Part shown: positions 52,435 through 61,808 of the stretch, piece by piece
Layout of the letters: each line of letters opens with the position of its first letter
Numbering within the stretch: position 1 is the stretch's first letter
Source: Humibacter sp. RRB41
GTDB lineage: Bacteria; Actinomycetota; Actinomycetes; Actinomycetales; Microbacteriaceae
Reading direction: 5' to 3'
NCBI RefSeq assembly: GCF_022761015.1
Contig: NZ_JAKWJQ010000001.1
Span: forward strand, 682,001-746,000
DNA length: 64,000 nt
Made by a program: the position numbers and the translations under genes
The notes under the pieces: model-generated
What the model saw: only the letters and a program-made list of their open reading frames with translations
The model's database searches: none
What the model was told of the DNA's origin: nothing

Positions 52435-52863
52435 TTAGGCGGAAATGCCCAAGCAGCTGAGCCATTCGGGCCAGGAGGCGGGGTCGGCATCGATGTAACT
52501 GGCGAACAGATCCGCCTCGGTCACCCCTAGCCGGTTGTACGCATCGATGAAGGCCGCAAGAGCGTCATAACCTTGCTCAACTGTCAGGATGGCCGGGTCT
52601 TCGGGGGGCGCTGAGGTTATTTGGAAACCCACTGGAAATGACGGCCGGAAGGCTTTGACGTAGGTCAAAGCAGCATGCCAACGCTGTATGGCGCTCGCGT
52701 CATTGACTTCGGAGGCAAGTTCAGCCGTATCTCGTGCCGACGAGAACCACGTGAACGCGTGAGCGGCCATGAAGGCCTCAGCGACCGAGTACTCTCGAAC
52801 TTCCACGAACGACAGCTTCGCATACAAGCAGTTGTCGGCCGCCTGTGGAGTAGTCGCTGACAC
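52435..52863 (-). CDS. Hypothetical protein
   Basis: 142 residues, helical and acidic. It begins MSATTPQAADNCLYAKLSFV. A Trp/Pro-rich C-terminus (DADPASWPEWLSCLGISA) is distinctive. No family recognised. Confidence 0.5.
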   Translation of the reverse strand: MSATTPQAADNCLYAKLSFVEVREYSVAEAFMAAHAFTWFSSARDTAELASEVNDASAIQRWHAALTYVKAFRPSFPVGFQITSAPPEDPAILTVEQGYDALAAFIDAYNRLGVTEADLFASYIDADPASWPEWLSCLGISA

Positions 52864-52994
52864 ACGCCCCGCAACAGGATCGGCTTACGGACACACGCCA
52901 TCCCTGCGGCCTTCGATTGTGGTTCTTCCGGGTGGGCGAATTCGGAATCGTTGCTGCGGCCGGCCCTGGCCCAGGGTGAGTCGGTAGCTTCCGT

Positions 52995-53732
52995 TCAGGC
53001 AGCGGTGGCCGTGCTCGAGAACATTCCCGGTGGGTTCTCGATCGGGCTGCTCCACACGACGGGAACCTGCCGCATCACGAGCACGTGGTCGAACTGTGCG
53101 GTGCCCGCCGGGAGCGCATCGAAGAAGCTCGACTCCACCCGCAAGACGTGACCGGGCTCGACTCGCCACGCGTTGGTGTCGAGCCGCAAAGCTTCGAGGC
53201 GCCCTGAACGCGTTGGAGACCAGCCCACGGCGTCCTTCCGGAAAAACTCCGACGCCGTAGTGAGGTCGGAGAAGAGCGTGCTGCGAAACATTCCCCGGGC
53301 CACGACCTCGACATCGACGCGAAGGTGAAGGTCGGCCGCGTCGAACTTGACGCTCAAGTTCGACGCGGACTCAACGGACTCGACCGTTGCCCGCTCATGC
53401 ACACCGGGGAACACGCGGCCACCAGCGACCCGTGCGAGCACCGAGGCACTGTGCCGACGCGGAATATACACACCAGTCCGCAGACCTTCAGGCCCGTCCC
53501 ACTCCACAGCAACACGGTGAGCCGCGTTCTCACTTCGATGACCTACCGTCGCCGGCATCCACGCTGGCCGAAAATGGCCGAGCCTGATCAGACACACCCC
53601 GGCCACCGCACTACCGTCGACGACTTGCGGGCGCAAGCCTTCGGGAAGCAAAGTTGCCCCTGCATCGGGATCAACCCGGTAGTTCACGAGAAGACGGCGC
53701 TCAATAGTCGCTGCCATACAGGGAATAGTCAT
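52995..53732 (-). CDS. DUF2071-family protein
   Basis: About 245 residues from ATG 53732 (an ATG at 53717 is equally possible; the longest frame starts at 53990). Typical blocks: IERRLLVNYRVDPDAGATLL, GVCLIRLGHFRPAW, SENAAHRVAVEWDG and GVYIPRRHSAS. YqjF-like acetoacetate-decarboxylase-fold proteins; function unknown. Confidence 0.8.
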   Translation of the reverse strand: MTIPCMAATIERRLLVNYRVDPDAGATLLPEGLRPQVVDGSAVAGVCLIRLGHFRPAWMPATVGHRSENAAHRVAVEWDGPEGLRTGVYIPRRHSASVLARVAGGRVFPGVHERATVESVESASNLSVKFDAADLHLRVDVEVVARGMFRSTLFSDLTTASEFFRKDAVGWSPTRSGRLEALRLDTNAWRVEPGHVLRVESSFFDALPAGTAQFDHVLVMRQVPVVWSSPIENPPGMFSSTATAA

Positions 53733-53996
53733 CGCCACGCTTGGATCGTCGTCCGCTAGACCAGTGAAGTCAACCACCGAGAGCATGCACGTCATCAGCG
53801 AGAACGCCCATTCTTCGAGAAGCTTCCGACAAAGGACCACGCGCCAAATCCTGCTCCAGTCAGGCCAGCACGACTGATGAGCGAACCGCTCCCATGGCAC
53901 AGCACTCAACACGACCTCTAAGCGAGGATGTGCGGTTGAACCAAGGTCCGGAGTGTCCGCCTGTTCTTTGAGCTGGGGGCGCGAGAGCATTCACCC

Positions 53997-55028
53997 ATGC
54001 CCCCTCGAAAGAAGCTTGCGACCGATGCACCAAACAGTGGCTCGGGTGTTCCAGTCGCGACGATCTATCAGAACTCGGACCAGGTTGCTGGTGTCCTCCA
54101 GCAGCTGTTTGGGCAGCCTCTCATTGTGGAGGAGTCGCGTGACAACACCTCGACCACTGGCGACGAGCAGTCGCTGGCCGCGGACGCCTCCGCCGGAGCC
54201 GACGGCGCAGCGAAGTTCCCGTTCGTGGGTGCTCTCAAGGTGAAGGCGACGGGTGATCTAAGCGCCTCCGGCAGCTGGACATCGAGCACGGGCACTGCCG
54301 CTCGGCAGCAGTTCGTCTACTCACAGGCTTACTACCTGCATCTGGTCAGAAAGCAACTAAGCGAAGTTGGCCAGCTGAGCCAAGTCAGTTCGGCGGCGGA
54401 TGCAACCTCTATCCAACCCGGCGCCTTCGTGGAATACACGACTTCCTTCGACCCAGTTGAGTTGACGCTCGCGCTTGAAGTCGTTACGCCCGAGCTTGTT
54501 GATGCCATCGCCCAGTGGATGGCGCGCAAAAAGTGGACGGATTCTTACCCCGATGGTGCCAGCTTCGATGGAGTGCGAGCGCATGCCGAGAAGATGCGCG
54601 TCGACGTCGAGGCTAAGGGCAGCTTCGCGCGCGCGATTGCAACCGCGGTCCAAGCAGATGCCAGGCAGGGGACGACTCGTGAGTATTACGGGAGGATCGC
54701 TGGTAATCCGGCGCTAACTGCGATCACGGTGTGCGAGCGGGAGCATTTCATCACGGCGGATCCTGATCGTCTTCTTGATGGCATCTTCACCGTTTTCGGA
54801 AAGGTGATCTCTGGAGTGGAGGACGACGTTCCGACATTCGCGCGCAACAAGCTTCTCCGGAACTTCTCTGCAGATGCCTTCGACCACCTCGTCGGTGAGA
54901 TGCGTTCGACGCTCGCTCAGGGGCAGGGGGTCGCCGGAATGCAGGCAGACGAGTTTCTCGACCTCAAGCTTGATTCTCGTGTGCGTGGTAAATCGCTGAG
55001 GGTGCTTCCGCTGGCTATCTTTAGCTAG
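53997..55028 (+). CDS. Unknown protein, first gene of a two-gene cassette
   Basis: 343 residues. An N-terminal disordered stretch rich in Ser/Ala is followed by a folded region beginning QQFVYSQAYYLHLVRKQLSE, with the extended LSQVSSAADATSIQPGAFVE. It may correspond to DUF6414, but that is from memory of the pattern. No enzyme motif is seen. The next gene starts 139 bp downstream on the same strand. Codon use is less GC3-biased than in core genes. Confidence 0.7.
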   Translation: MPPRKKLATDAPNSGSGVPVATIYQNSDQVAGVLQQLFGQPLIVEESRDNTSTTGDEQSLAADASAGADGAAKFPFVGALKVKATGDLSASGSWTSSTGTAARQQFVYSQAYYLHLVRKQLSEVGQLSQVSSAADATSIQPGAFVEYTTSFDPVELTLALEVVTPELVDAIAQWMARKKWTDSYPDGASFDGVRAHAEKMRVDVEAKGSFARAIATAVQADARQGTTREYYGRIAGNPALTAITVCEREHFITADPDRLLDGIFTVFGKVISGVEDDVPTFARNKLLRNFSADAFDHLVGEMRSTLAQGQGVAGMQADEFLDLKLDSRVRGKSLRVLPLAIFS

Positions 55029-55167
55029 CTAGATCGCTCTCAAGGTCGTTCGCTCAGAGCGTCCGGGCGAGGTCAGTGGCACGCGCGTGTCGTCAAGTCC
55101 GCGTCGGTGGCTCGTGATAGCCATTGCTATCTACGAACAAACGCGCCCGAGACCCGAAAGAGGCGAC

Positions 55168-57309
55168 GTGAGCGACGCTGGCAGCGTGAGCCTCAGCTCC
55201 AACCTGACTGATAGCGACGACGTGTCAGTCGACGGCGACTACGCCTTCATCGGCGCAATCCACTCGCTCGTCAGCTCGCGAACTTCAGCGACTAAGTCGG
55301 ACCTGATCCTCGCTGCCGCTTGCCAGGCGATTCGCGAAAGTGACAAGACGACCGCCGAGGTAGTCACAGTCGTCAACCGCATATGGCCCGGCGCCAACAC
55401 TGAGCAAGACTCCGTCGTCATCGCATTGCAGCTCGGTATCGAACTCGGGCTGGTGGTCAAGAAGGCCGGGCTGGACAGCAGCCAGCTTTGGTCGCTGACT
55501 CCTCGCGGAGTTGACGATGTAGATGGTCAGTCAAGCTGGGTCGCTGAGCTTCGATCGCGCACGCGCGACCAGCTAATCGGACGTGCGCATGACGGCCTGG
55601 GCGTGAATATTGACCAGGAAGCGGCCGATCTCTGGCTTGAGCGCCTACTGCGCGCACTTATCCTCGGGATTCAGTCAGCGCAGGACGCGTACATGGGCAA
55701 GGTCGAGAAAGTCGTGGGCAACCGGCTGATCCCTCGCGGCATCGACCAGCACAAGGTGTACGCCGCGCTTGAGGACAGTCGGGTCAATCCGGCCACGGTG
55801 GACTTTCTCAAGACGGCCGCACTTGCGGCGTTTGACCCGCTCGATCCATTCGGGAACGAAATCGTCAGCTTGATCACCACAGGATGCGTGCTGCACTCCT
55901 ATGTTGCCGGTCGCGATGCCGCCGAGACGATGCGCCGACTCGGAGACCCGACCGGCCAGCGAGCCTTGATTGACACACCTGTGCTGGTTGACCTGATCGG
56001 GCCTGCACGAGTCAGAGCCCGAGCGCGCTTCCTGCTGTCGACTGCGATCGCGGCAGGGTGGGAAGTCATCGTGTGCGAACACTCGCTCGATGAGCTCGCC
56101 ACCCTCGTCGAGCGAGAGATCCCGAAGGTGAAGCAGAGTTTCAGGGAGGCGCACGAGCGGGGAGTCAAAGAGGAGTGGTACGCCTCGCTGGTGGAAGATC
56201 AGCTGACCACGTACTGCGTGGAGGTACTCCGTGACAAGACGTATAAGTCCCTCGACGACATGGTGACGGCGGCACGTGAACTGTCCACTCAACTCGTCGA
56301 CATCGGCGTCATCGTGCGCCCCCACGGCAACGACGCGGACGAGTCCCACGTTCAGCGAGCGCTCGCCGCGTTGAACCGCGAACTGGAGACGAGCTCAACC
56401 GGCAGGTCGACGCTCGCCGTAGAGCGTGATGCGCAATCTATGGCGAACATCTGGAGGCGTCGTCGCCGGCAGAAGGGAAACACATGGCCGGGTGGTTGGA
56501 TCATCACGTCGGATCGGCACATCGCTCCCGCCTACAGAACGCTTGACAAAAGCGACAAGGTACCGCTCACGCTCTCGATGGCACGCTGGGGCACGCTACT
56601 GTCCGTCACCGTTCCGCCGACCGACGTTGTCAACCTCGCAGAGGCTGCGGCGACGCAACTTGTAGAAGAGGCCATGTGGCTGCTCCCGTCGCGCTTCCCA
56701 AGTGATGTCGCGATGTCGCTCGCCCGTCAGCTGAGCCCGGAGTCAGGCGGTTCGGAACTCGACATCCGTTACGCGCAACTAACCCTCGACAATTCGCTGG
56801 ACAGCGCCGGAAACGCGCGAACGGCTGTGTCGCTTGCCAGCGATGTCCTGGCTGCGCGCGCAAAGCGGACGACCCTGATCCAGGCTGAAGGACTGGCCGA
56901 GGCGCGCGCCAAGCAAGAGGAAGCCCAGAGACAAGCTGATGCCGCTCGTGCCCGAGCTGAAGAGCAAGCGGCGGCTGCGAAAGCGGCAGACAAACGAGCT
57001 GCCGACGCGACGGATCGTATCGACATGCTTACCGCTGACCTTTCCTGGGCCAGAACACGATCCAAGAGAATCTTGGGGACAGTTATTGCTGGATTCCTCG
57101 GACTCGGCGTGGTCATCGCAACGTTCGCACGTCACCAGCCGTTCTGGATATCACTGATCGCAATCGTCGCGCTCGTCACGATCGTGTTTGGCGGCGTGCG
57201 TTGGGTCGCCGACAAGAACGCTCGCCTGGTCCTGGTGATCATTGGCGGCGCGATCGAGGCAATTGCCCTCTGCGCCTCAGTCCTCGATTTGGGGTCGATG
57301 ATTCGCTAG
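55168..57309 (+). CDS. PIN-like, coiled-coil, membrane-anchored protein of unknown function
   Basis: 713 residues from GTG 55168 (AAAGAGG at 55157-55163); the longest frame starts at 55087. Residues 1-110 are helical, possibly winged-helix. Residues about 260-460 look PIN-like: LIDTPVLVDLIG (Asp269), CEHSLDELATLVERE and TSDRHIAPAYRTL (Asp449), the spaced acidic residues expected of a metal nuclease. An Ala/Glu/Arg-rich coiled coil (about 570-625) leads to three membrane helices (about 632-652, 658-676, 685-705). A nuclease tethered to the membrane beside an unknown partner in an island suggests phage defence. Not proven. Confidence 0.7.
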   Translation: MSDAGSVSLSSNLTDSDDVSVDGDYAFIGAIHSLVSSRTSATKSDLILAAACQAIRESDKTTAEVVTVVNRIWPGANTEQDSVVIALQLGIELGLVVKKAGLDSSQLWSLTPRGVDDVDGQSSWVAELRSRTRDQLIGRAHDGLGVNIDQEAADLWLERLLRALILGIQSAQDAYMGKVEKVVGNRLIPRGIDQHKVYAALEDSRVNPATVDFLKTAALAAFDPLDPFGNEIVSLITTGCVLHSYVAGRDAAETMRRLGDPTGQRALIDTPVLVDLIGPARVRARARFLLSTAIAAGWEVIVCEHSLDELATLVEREIPKVKQSFREAHERGVKEEWYASLVEDQLTTYCVEVLRDKTYKSLDDMVTAARELSTQLVDIGVIVRPHGNDADESHVQRALAALNRELETSSTGRSTLAVERDAQSMANIWRRRRRQKGNTWPGGWIITSDRHIAPAYRTLDKSDKVPLTLSMARWGTLLSVTVPPTDVVNLAEAAATQLVEEAMWLLPSRFPSDVAMSLARQLSPESGGSELDIRYAQLTLDNSLDSAGNARTAVSLASDVLAARAKRTTLIQAEGLAEARAKQEEAQRQADAARARAEEQAAAAKAADKRAADATDRIDMLTADLSWARTRSKRILGTVIAGFLGLGVVIATFARHQPFWISLIAIVALVTIVFGGVRWVADKNARLVLVIIGGAIEAIALCASVLDLGSMIR

Positions 57310-57532
57310 TCCGCAGGCACTGGACTCAGGGAGGCGAGTAAGAAGTCCAGCGCGTCCGTCCCGGTGTCGGCCTCCGTGATGTAGCGCGTTACTTCCGCGG
57401 CGAGCTGCTGCCCGCGGCCGGCATTAGTCAACTTCGTCGTGAGCACCCCGACCTGCCCGGCCCGGTCGTCCTCGCCCGGAGCGGCCGCGAGCATCGCCGT
57501 ACAGCCCACCCGCAAGCTGGTCCTGCTGCGCG

Positions 57533-57988
57533 CTACCAGGGGGTCGACTCGAGCAGTCCCAGTAGGTGCTGGTTCCGTTGCTGGATCAGCTTGCGCAGAT
57601 AGGGGACCAGGACGAGCAACTCGACGACCCGGCCAAACACTGGTGAGGCGAGCGTGATCGTGTCCGTCATCCGGGCCAGCCCGTCGACCTCTTCGAACAC
57701 GTGCTCGTGGCGGAACGACTTGAACGGACCGACAACCTGCTGATCCACAAACCGGGCAGGTCGTTCCAGCTCAGTGATCTTCGAAGTCATCGTGAACCAC
57801 ACCCCGAAATGCCGGGCCCGCCACGTTACCGTCTGACCGAGCCCGATCTGCCCGCTCCTAACTCCATCAACGGCACGTTCCTTGCTTTGACGCATCGAAC
57901 CCACGTGCGCGTCGATGTCCAAAGACACCTCAAACAGGTCAATGACCGATCGGGTCGTCTCCGTGACCACCGTCAACACACTCGGCAT
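57533..57988 (-). CDS. SRPBCC (START-like) protein, copy B
   Basis: 151 residues from ATG 57988, a close paralogue of the gene at 50383 (about 83 percent identical). Same orientation, so the 7-kb segment between is bounded by direct repeats of roughly 480 bp. The two 3' flanks also share a CTGCGCGC-like sequence. Ligand unknown. Confidence 0.85.
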   Translation of the reverse strand: MPSVLTVVTETTRSVIDLFEVSLDIDAHVGSMRQSKERAVDGVRSGQIGLGQTVTWRARHFGVWFTMTSKITELERPARFVDQQVVGPFKSFRHEHVFEEVDGLARMTDTITLASPVFGRVVELLVLVPYLRKLIQQRNQHLLGLLESTPW

Positions 57989-58407
57989 ACGGAGATTCTG
58001 CCGAATCGGCGAGGTCTACACGCACGTAAACAGATGGCTAATGGCGCCGTCCGGAGTGGAAAATCCAAGCGGACGAGCGGTTAACCCCGCGATGTGGACC
58101 TCACCCGCCGCACGAATACCGGCGGACAGAGCGGCGGTTCCTGTCGAGCCGTGGCATCCACGTGTCGACTTTGCTTCTCGCGAGGCGGACGGACCCGCAC
58201 CGCATCCTTAGAATATTCGCGGGGTGCCTGGTCGCGCCGTGTCCGTGTGACCCCAGTCAAGGGTTCGCTCGCATGATCAGGGAAGCAGGGAGCTCGCGTT
58301 GCCGCTGTTTGGGCTGGTCAGACCGACTCTGGGTGATGGCACCTCGTCGCACGCCGTTCGCACTCGGGTCCGCGGAGCGGTTCAGGGCCGCCCCGCCGCG
58401 TTTCAGG
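57989..58407. other. Intergenic, no gene seen
   Basis: Apart from about 25 bp shared with the upstream side of SRPBCC copy A, no feature is recognised. Confidence 0.5.
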
Positions 58408-58860
58408 ATGCGAGACTTGGTGTTCATGGAAGCGAACGTGATCGGCATCGGATACGAGGGCCTCGATCTAGATGCACTCGTCTCCCGGCTGCGCCTGAGA
58501 GGCGTCTCAACCGTCGTCGACGTCCGTTTGAACCCCATCTCCCGCAAACGGGGTCTGTCGAAGACCGCACTCAGAGAACGGCTCGCGGGTGACGGGATCG
58601 AGTACGAACATCTGCCCGCTCTTGGCAACCCCCGCGACAACCGCGGCGGATTCAGCGAGGTCGAGGGCGTTGAGGCGCAAGAAGCACGCCAGAAGTTCAA
58701 CGAACTCCTGCGCACACCGGCCGCGCATCAGGCGCTTGACCGGGTGCTCGAACTTGCCGAAACAGGCACGGTCGCGCTGCTCTGCTTCGAACGTGACGAG
58801 AGCCATTGCCATCGTGAGCTTGTACTCGTGGAGCTGCGGTCACGGCTCGTCGCTGCTTAG
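58408..58860 (+). CDS. DUF488-family protein
   Basis: 150 residues from ATG 58408 (ATG 58426 possible). Family motifs: NVIGIGYEGLDLDALVSRL, STVVDVRLNPISRKRGLSK, LPALGNPRD and the C-terminal LLCFERDESHCHRELV. DUF488 is a small conserved fold with unproven enzymatic activity, frequent in islands next to dual-OB proteins, as here: its stop overlaps the convergent neighbour by four bases. Confidence 0.88.
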   Translation: MRDLVFMEANVIGIGYEGLDLDALVSRLRLRGVSTVVDVRLNPISRKRGLSKTALRERLAGDGIEYEHLPALGNPRDNRGGFSEVEGVEAQEARQKFNELLRTPAAHQALDRVLELAETGTVALLCFERDESHCHRELVLVELRSRLVAA

Positions 58861-59693
58861 AAGAGCGTGGCCCTATAGTCAGATTCGCGCTGCGGTCGGT
58901 AGACGCCCAAGACCGAGAAGTTCTTCCTTTTGACGATGTCGCCGAAGTTTCCGACGAAGAAGTAGGTCCTGACCTTCTCGTTCCACACCTCGGTGTGGAA
59001 TTTCTTCGTGATGATCGCCTTAAGTTCGTCATCAGACCTGAACCGGTAGTGGTGCTGGAGCGCGCTCAACTCCATGTCGAGAATCCGCGGCTTGTGACCC
59101 TTGCAATCGGGGTTCATGCACCGGTAGTCGTAGTGCACCTTGTATCGCGGGGTGATGAGCACGGGAGTGGTGTCAATCTCTCCGAAAAGGTCAGGTTGGC
59201 TCATCGCGGCCGTCATGCTCGCCACTTGCTCGTCGGTCCACGGGCCGTGGTCCTCAAATCTCAATGACTTGAGTTCGCGCACCTCCGCGAGGCCGAGTGA
59301 CTGCGCGTTCAGGTCGGCCTCAACTCCAGCGCGAAGATCACACATGGTCGGTCCGATGAGCTGGTCGAGCACGTGTCCTCGGGCGTCCATGGGATAGGTC
59401 TTGAACTTGTCGCCCTGTTTCTGTCGCGACAGCGTCTCCCAATTCGGGCGGTAGCTCTCGGCTCGGGCGTCTTTGGTTGAGCGGGTCAGATCGACCTCGA
59501 TGACCTCGAACTTCTTGAACTGAAGCTCGCTGTCCAAGTGTCTGAACGCTACGGGATAGATCCGCACCCAGGAAACAGAGCCGTCATCGTGCAGCCGAAC
59601 ACCCGCAACACAGACTGTGTCGCCGTAGGTCTTTGACGGCTCGGGGGATGCCTTCACCGTGATGAGAACGCGTGCGCGTTCACTCGGCATCAT
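58857..59693 (-). CDS. Probable dual-OB-domain protein
   Basis: 278 residues. Begins RARVLITVKASPEPSKTYGD and GVRLHDDGSVSWVRIYPV, then a long linker, a short CMNPDCKGHK element (two Cys, one His) and C-terminal YFFVGNFGDIVKRKNFSVLG. This architecture is the DUF488 partner I know as dual-OB. It may bind nucleic acid. The pair of genes converges. Confidence 0.65.
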   Translation of the reverse strand: MMPSERARVLITVKASPEPSKTYGDTVCVAGVRLHDDGSVSWVRIYPVAFRHLDSELQFKKFEVIEVDLTRSTKDARAESYRPNWETLSRQKQGDKFKTYPMDARGHVLDQLIGPTMCDLRAGVEADLNAQSLGLAEVRELKSLRFEDHGPWTDEQVASMTAAMSQPDLFGEIDTTPVLITPRYKVHYDYRCMNPDCKGHKPRILDMELSALQHHYRFRSDDELKAIITKKFHTEVWNEKVRTYFFVGNFGDIVKRKNFSVLGVYRPQRESDYRATLF

Positions 59694-60027
59694 CGCCTCC
59701 TCGCGTGCAAGCGCTCGTGATGCACCAACGGTATAAGTGTCGTAGCCCGGAACATGCCTAACGACTTGGGGCTACACCCCAGTCTGCGGCACAAGGACGT
59801 TGATCTAGGGTGCGTGTAGGCGAAGCGTTCAATCACCAACACCGCCTCAGACAGTGCCGAGCTGAATCGAATCTGCTCGCCGCGTATGGACGTCAGCGAC
59901 AAACATCCAGAACTCGGTAGTTCGACTGCATTCCAGCCACGAACCCCGCCGATAACGCGAATAGGGCGCCGCAGCAGGGTCCGACAACGGGTCGTACAGC
60001 GCGCGGATCACGACGCGAGCAGTGGAG
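59694..60027 (-). other. Coding-like tail of the endonuclease gene in another frame
   Basis: From about 60060 down to 59847 the minus strand reads RLTVRLTPDSTARVVIRALY and ARYS-like sequence ending FVADVHTRRADSIQLGTV-stop. It looks like protein and probably is the C-terminus of the Mrr-like gene cut off by a frameshift. 59694-59846 shows nothing. Confidence 0.45.
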
Positions 60028-60798
60028 TCAGGAGTCAACCGAACCGTCAGCCGGCCTTCGACCGAGCGCCCCCCGGAGCTCAGCGATAGCTCGCTCTCCA
60101 TGGGGGATGAGAATGTCGAGCAAGTCGCCATAGGCGCTCGCATCGAGCATTCCGGGGGGCATCTTGTCTGCGTCGGCAGTCGGCGGGAACCGCTCGCGGA
60201 GCGGCAGCTGCGGAACCGTCGGAGAAATGAAGGTTCCGTACATCGTGAACAGCATGACGATCGCGCCAAAATCGACGTAGCGCTCTCGCACTTCCAGGTA
60301 AGCGAGCTTTTCATCGTCCGAAAGTTCTTCAAACGCGCGGGGCAGAATCGGCTCGACGTAGGACAGGAGCGGGTCAAGTCGCTCCGTCACCCGCGGGCGA
60401 AGATGGTTCTCGATCCACAGACTCTCAAACTCCGATTGGAACTCGGCCCAACTAACCAGTCGCAGGTTCGTCAGGTCGGCTGCGGTCAGCGCGCCACGCT
60501 GGAAATCGCTCGAGGTGATGACGTATCCATAGTTAGCGCCGCCGTCGGCAACAACGGTTCGGAAGGCGTGAATGACGTGTTGCGGAATTGACCTGGTCCA
60601 GAGCTTGCATTCGCAGAAGATCGTGTTGGTCCGACCCCGGATCGTCTCGACCGCGAAGACGTCAATCTCTGCTGTGCCGCGCGCGAGAGGAACCGACTTT
60701 TCGACCTCCGCATGCATCCCGCACTCACTGAGGATTCGTGCGACGTCGTGCTGTAGCTCTCGCCAATCCGCCGGCTGCCGTTCGGTAATCATGGGCAC
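60028..60798 (-). CDS. Mrr-like restriction endonuclease (possibly C-terminally frameshifted)
   Basis: 256 residues. N-terminal PD-(D/E)xK nuclease: Asp46 in TAEIDVFAVE, then Glu63-x-Lys65 in IFCECKLW, followed by NYGYVITSSDFQRGA, the usual strand-helix end of this fold. The rest is helical and then beta-rich. Mrr-type enzymes cut modified or foreign DNA. Translation ends early, with a plausible continuation in another frame. Confidence 0.78.
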   Translation of the reverse strand: MPMITERQPADWRELQHDVARILSECGMHAEVEKSVPLARGTAEIDVFAVETIRGRTNTIFCECKLWTRSIPQHVIHAFRTVVADGGANYGYVITSSDFQRGALTAADLTNLRLVSWAEFQSEFESLWIENHLRPRVTERLDPLLSYVEPILPRAFEELSDDEKLAYLEVRERYVDFGAIVMLFTMYGTFISPTVPQLPLRERFPPTADADKMPPGMLDASAYGDLLDILIPHGERAIAELRGALGRRPADGSVDS

Positions 60799-60869
60799 AA
60801 CAGTGTCAGAGTCATCCCATCGAGCCGGTGCGCAACGCGGCCGGTCGGGTGGTGGCTCCGCTCGGGCGT

Positions 60870-61808
60870 CTAGCTTTCCTTCGTCTCGTTGACCGCCCCG
60901 AACGGCACGTGCACGCTTGGGATCTCGTCCGCCGCGCCTTCCAGATGCTTCAGCTGGTCGTCGAAGAAGATGTGAGGCTTGAGGACTCGCAACACCTTGG
61001 CCTTCTCGATCCCTCCAAGGAAGAAGGCATCGTTGACTCGGACTCCCCAGGACTGGAGTGTTCTGACAACGCGCTCGTGTGATGGAGCGTTACGAGCTGT
61101 CACGATCGCGACGTGAACCCGCCGGTTGTAAGTCGCGTCGGCAGTCGCGCGCCGCTCCTCGATGTCCTGGATGCGGTTGACTCCCCTCAAGAATTCCGAA
61201 AGCTTTCCTTCGGGTAGCGGCTCTTCCAGATGCTCGGTCTCGTGTGCATGGAACGCGGGTAGGCCGTCGGACTGCATCACGCGCTCGGATGAATCGTCAG
61301 CGAGTACGCCGTCGAAGTCAAAGGCAATGCGCAAATCGAAACCATTCGAGTCGGCGGCGGGTGAGCCGAGCACCTGGCCAGAGGCGAATCCCATCTCGAG
61401 AGCGATTCGCACGTCGCGCTCATTCTGAGACAGGAAAAGAGACATGTTGAGTGCTCCCATGTAGGCGTACGGTGACCGACCTTGCATGAAGATGGCTCTC
61501 GAGATCTCAAGTCCGTGATGCGCGATAGACCGCATGACTCGTAGGCCAGTCTCAGGATCGTTGCGTGACAGCACGATTACCTCGACGAGCGGGTGGCCGT
61601 CTTCGGACAAGTCATTTAGCGAAAGCAGCCGTTGGATGAACGCGAACGCCACGCCGGGCTCAAGTGGATCTGCGATGTGGTCCTCTTGGTACTCGCGATA
61701 GCGGGCCTCGCCCTCCTTCTTGAACACCGCGTCGGCGGCGGACAGATCGAAGAGCGCGCTCGAAGCCACTCCAACAACAAGCATCTTCTCTAGGTCGTAC
61801 CCTGCCAT
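60870..61808 (-). CDS. 5'-nucleotidase (cytosolic cN-I type)
   Basis: 312 residues from ATG 61808 with GGGGAG seven bases upstream (longest frame starts at 61982). HAD-type nucleotidase: MLVVGVASSALFDLSAADAV, RNDPETGLRVMRSIAHHGLE, MGALNMSLFLSQNE and the catalytic block RIAFDFDGVLADDSSERVMQ. Hydrolyses (deoxy)nucleoside monophosphates. Its place beside an endonuclease suggests nucleotide depletion or processing during defence, but that is inference. Confidence 0.88.
   Translation of the reverse strand: MAGYDLEKMLVVGVASSALFDLSAADAVFKKEGEARYREYQEDHIADPLEPGVAFAFIQRLLSLNDLSEDGHPLVEVIVLSRNDPETGLRVMRSIAHHGLEISRAIFMQGRSPYAYMGALNMSLFLSQNERDVRIALEMGFASGQVLGSPAADSNGFDLRIAFDFDGVLADDSSERVMQSDGLPAFHAHETEHLEEPLPEGKLSEFLRGVNRIQDIEERRATADATYNRRVHVAIVTARNAPSHERVVRTLQSWGVRVNDAFFLGGIEKAKVLRVLKPHIFFDDQLKHLEGAADEIPSVHVPFGAVNETKES

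Noticed and set aside
55087-55167. GTG 55087 as the start of the PIN-like gene
   Set aside because: GTG 55168 has a better ribosome-binding site, and the extra 27 residues look like noncoding translation.
57306-57515. 69-codon minus-strand frame after the PIN-like gene
   Set aside because: Might be a gene tail, but it has no motif and overlaps the stop of a well-supported gene.
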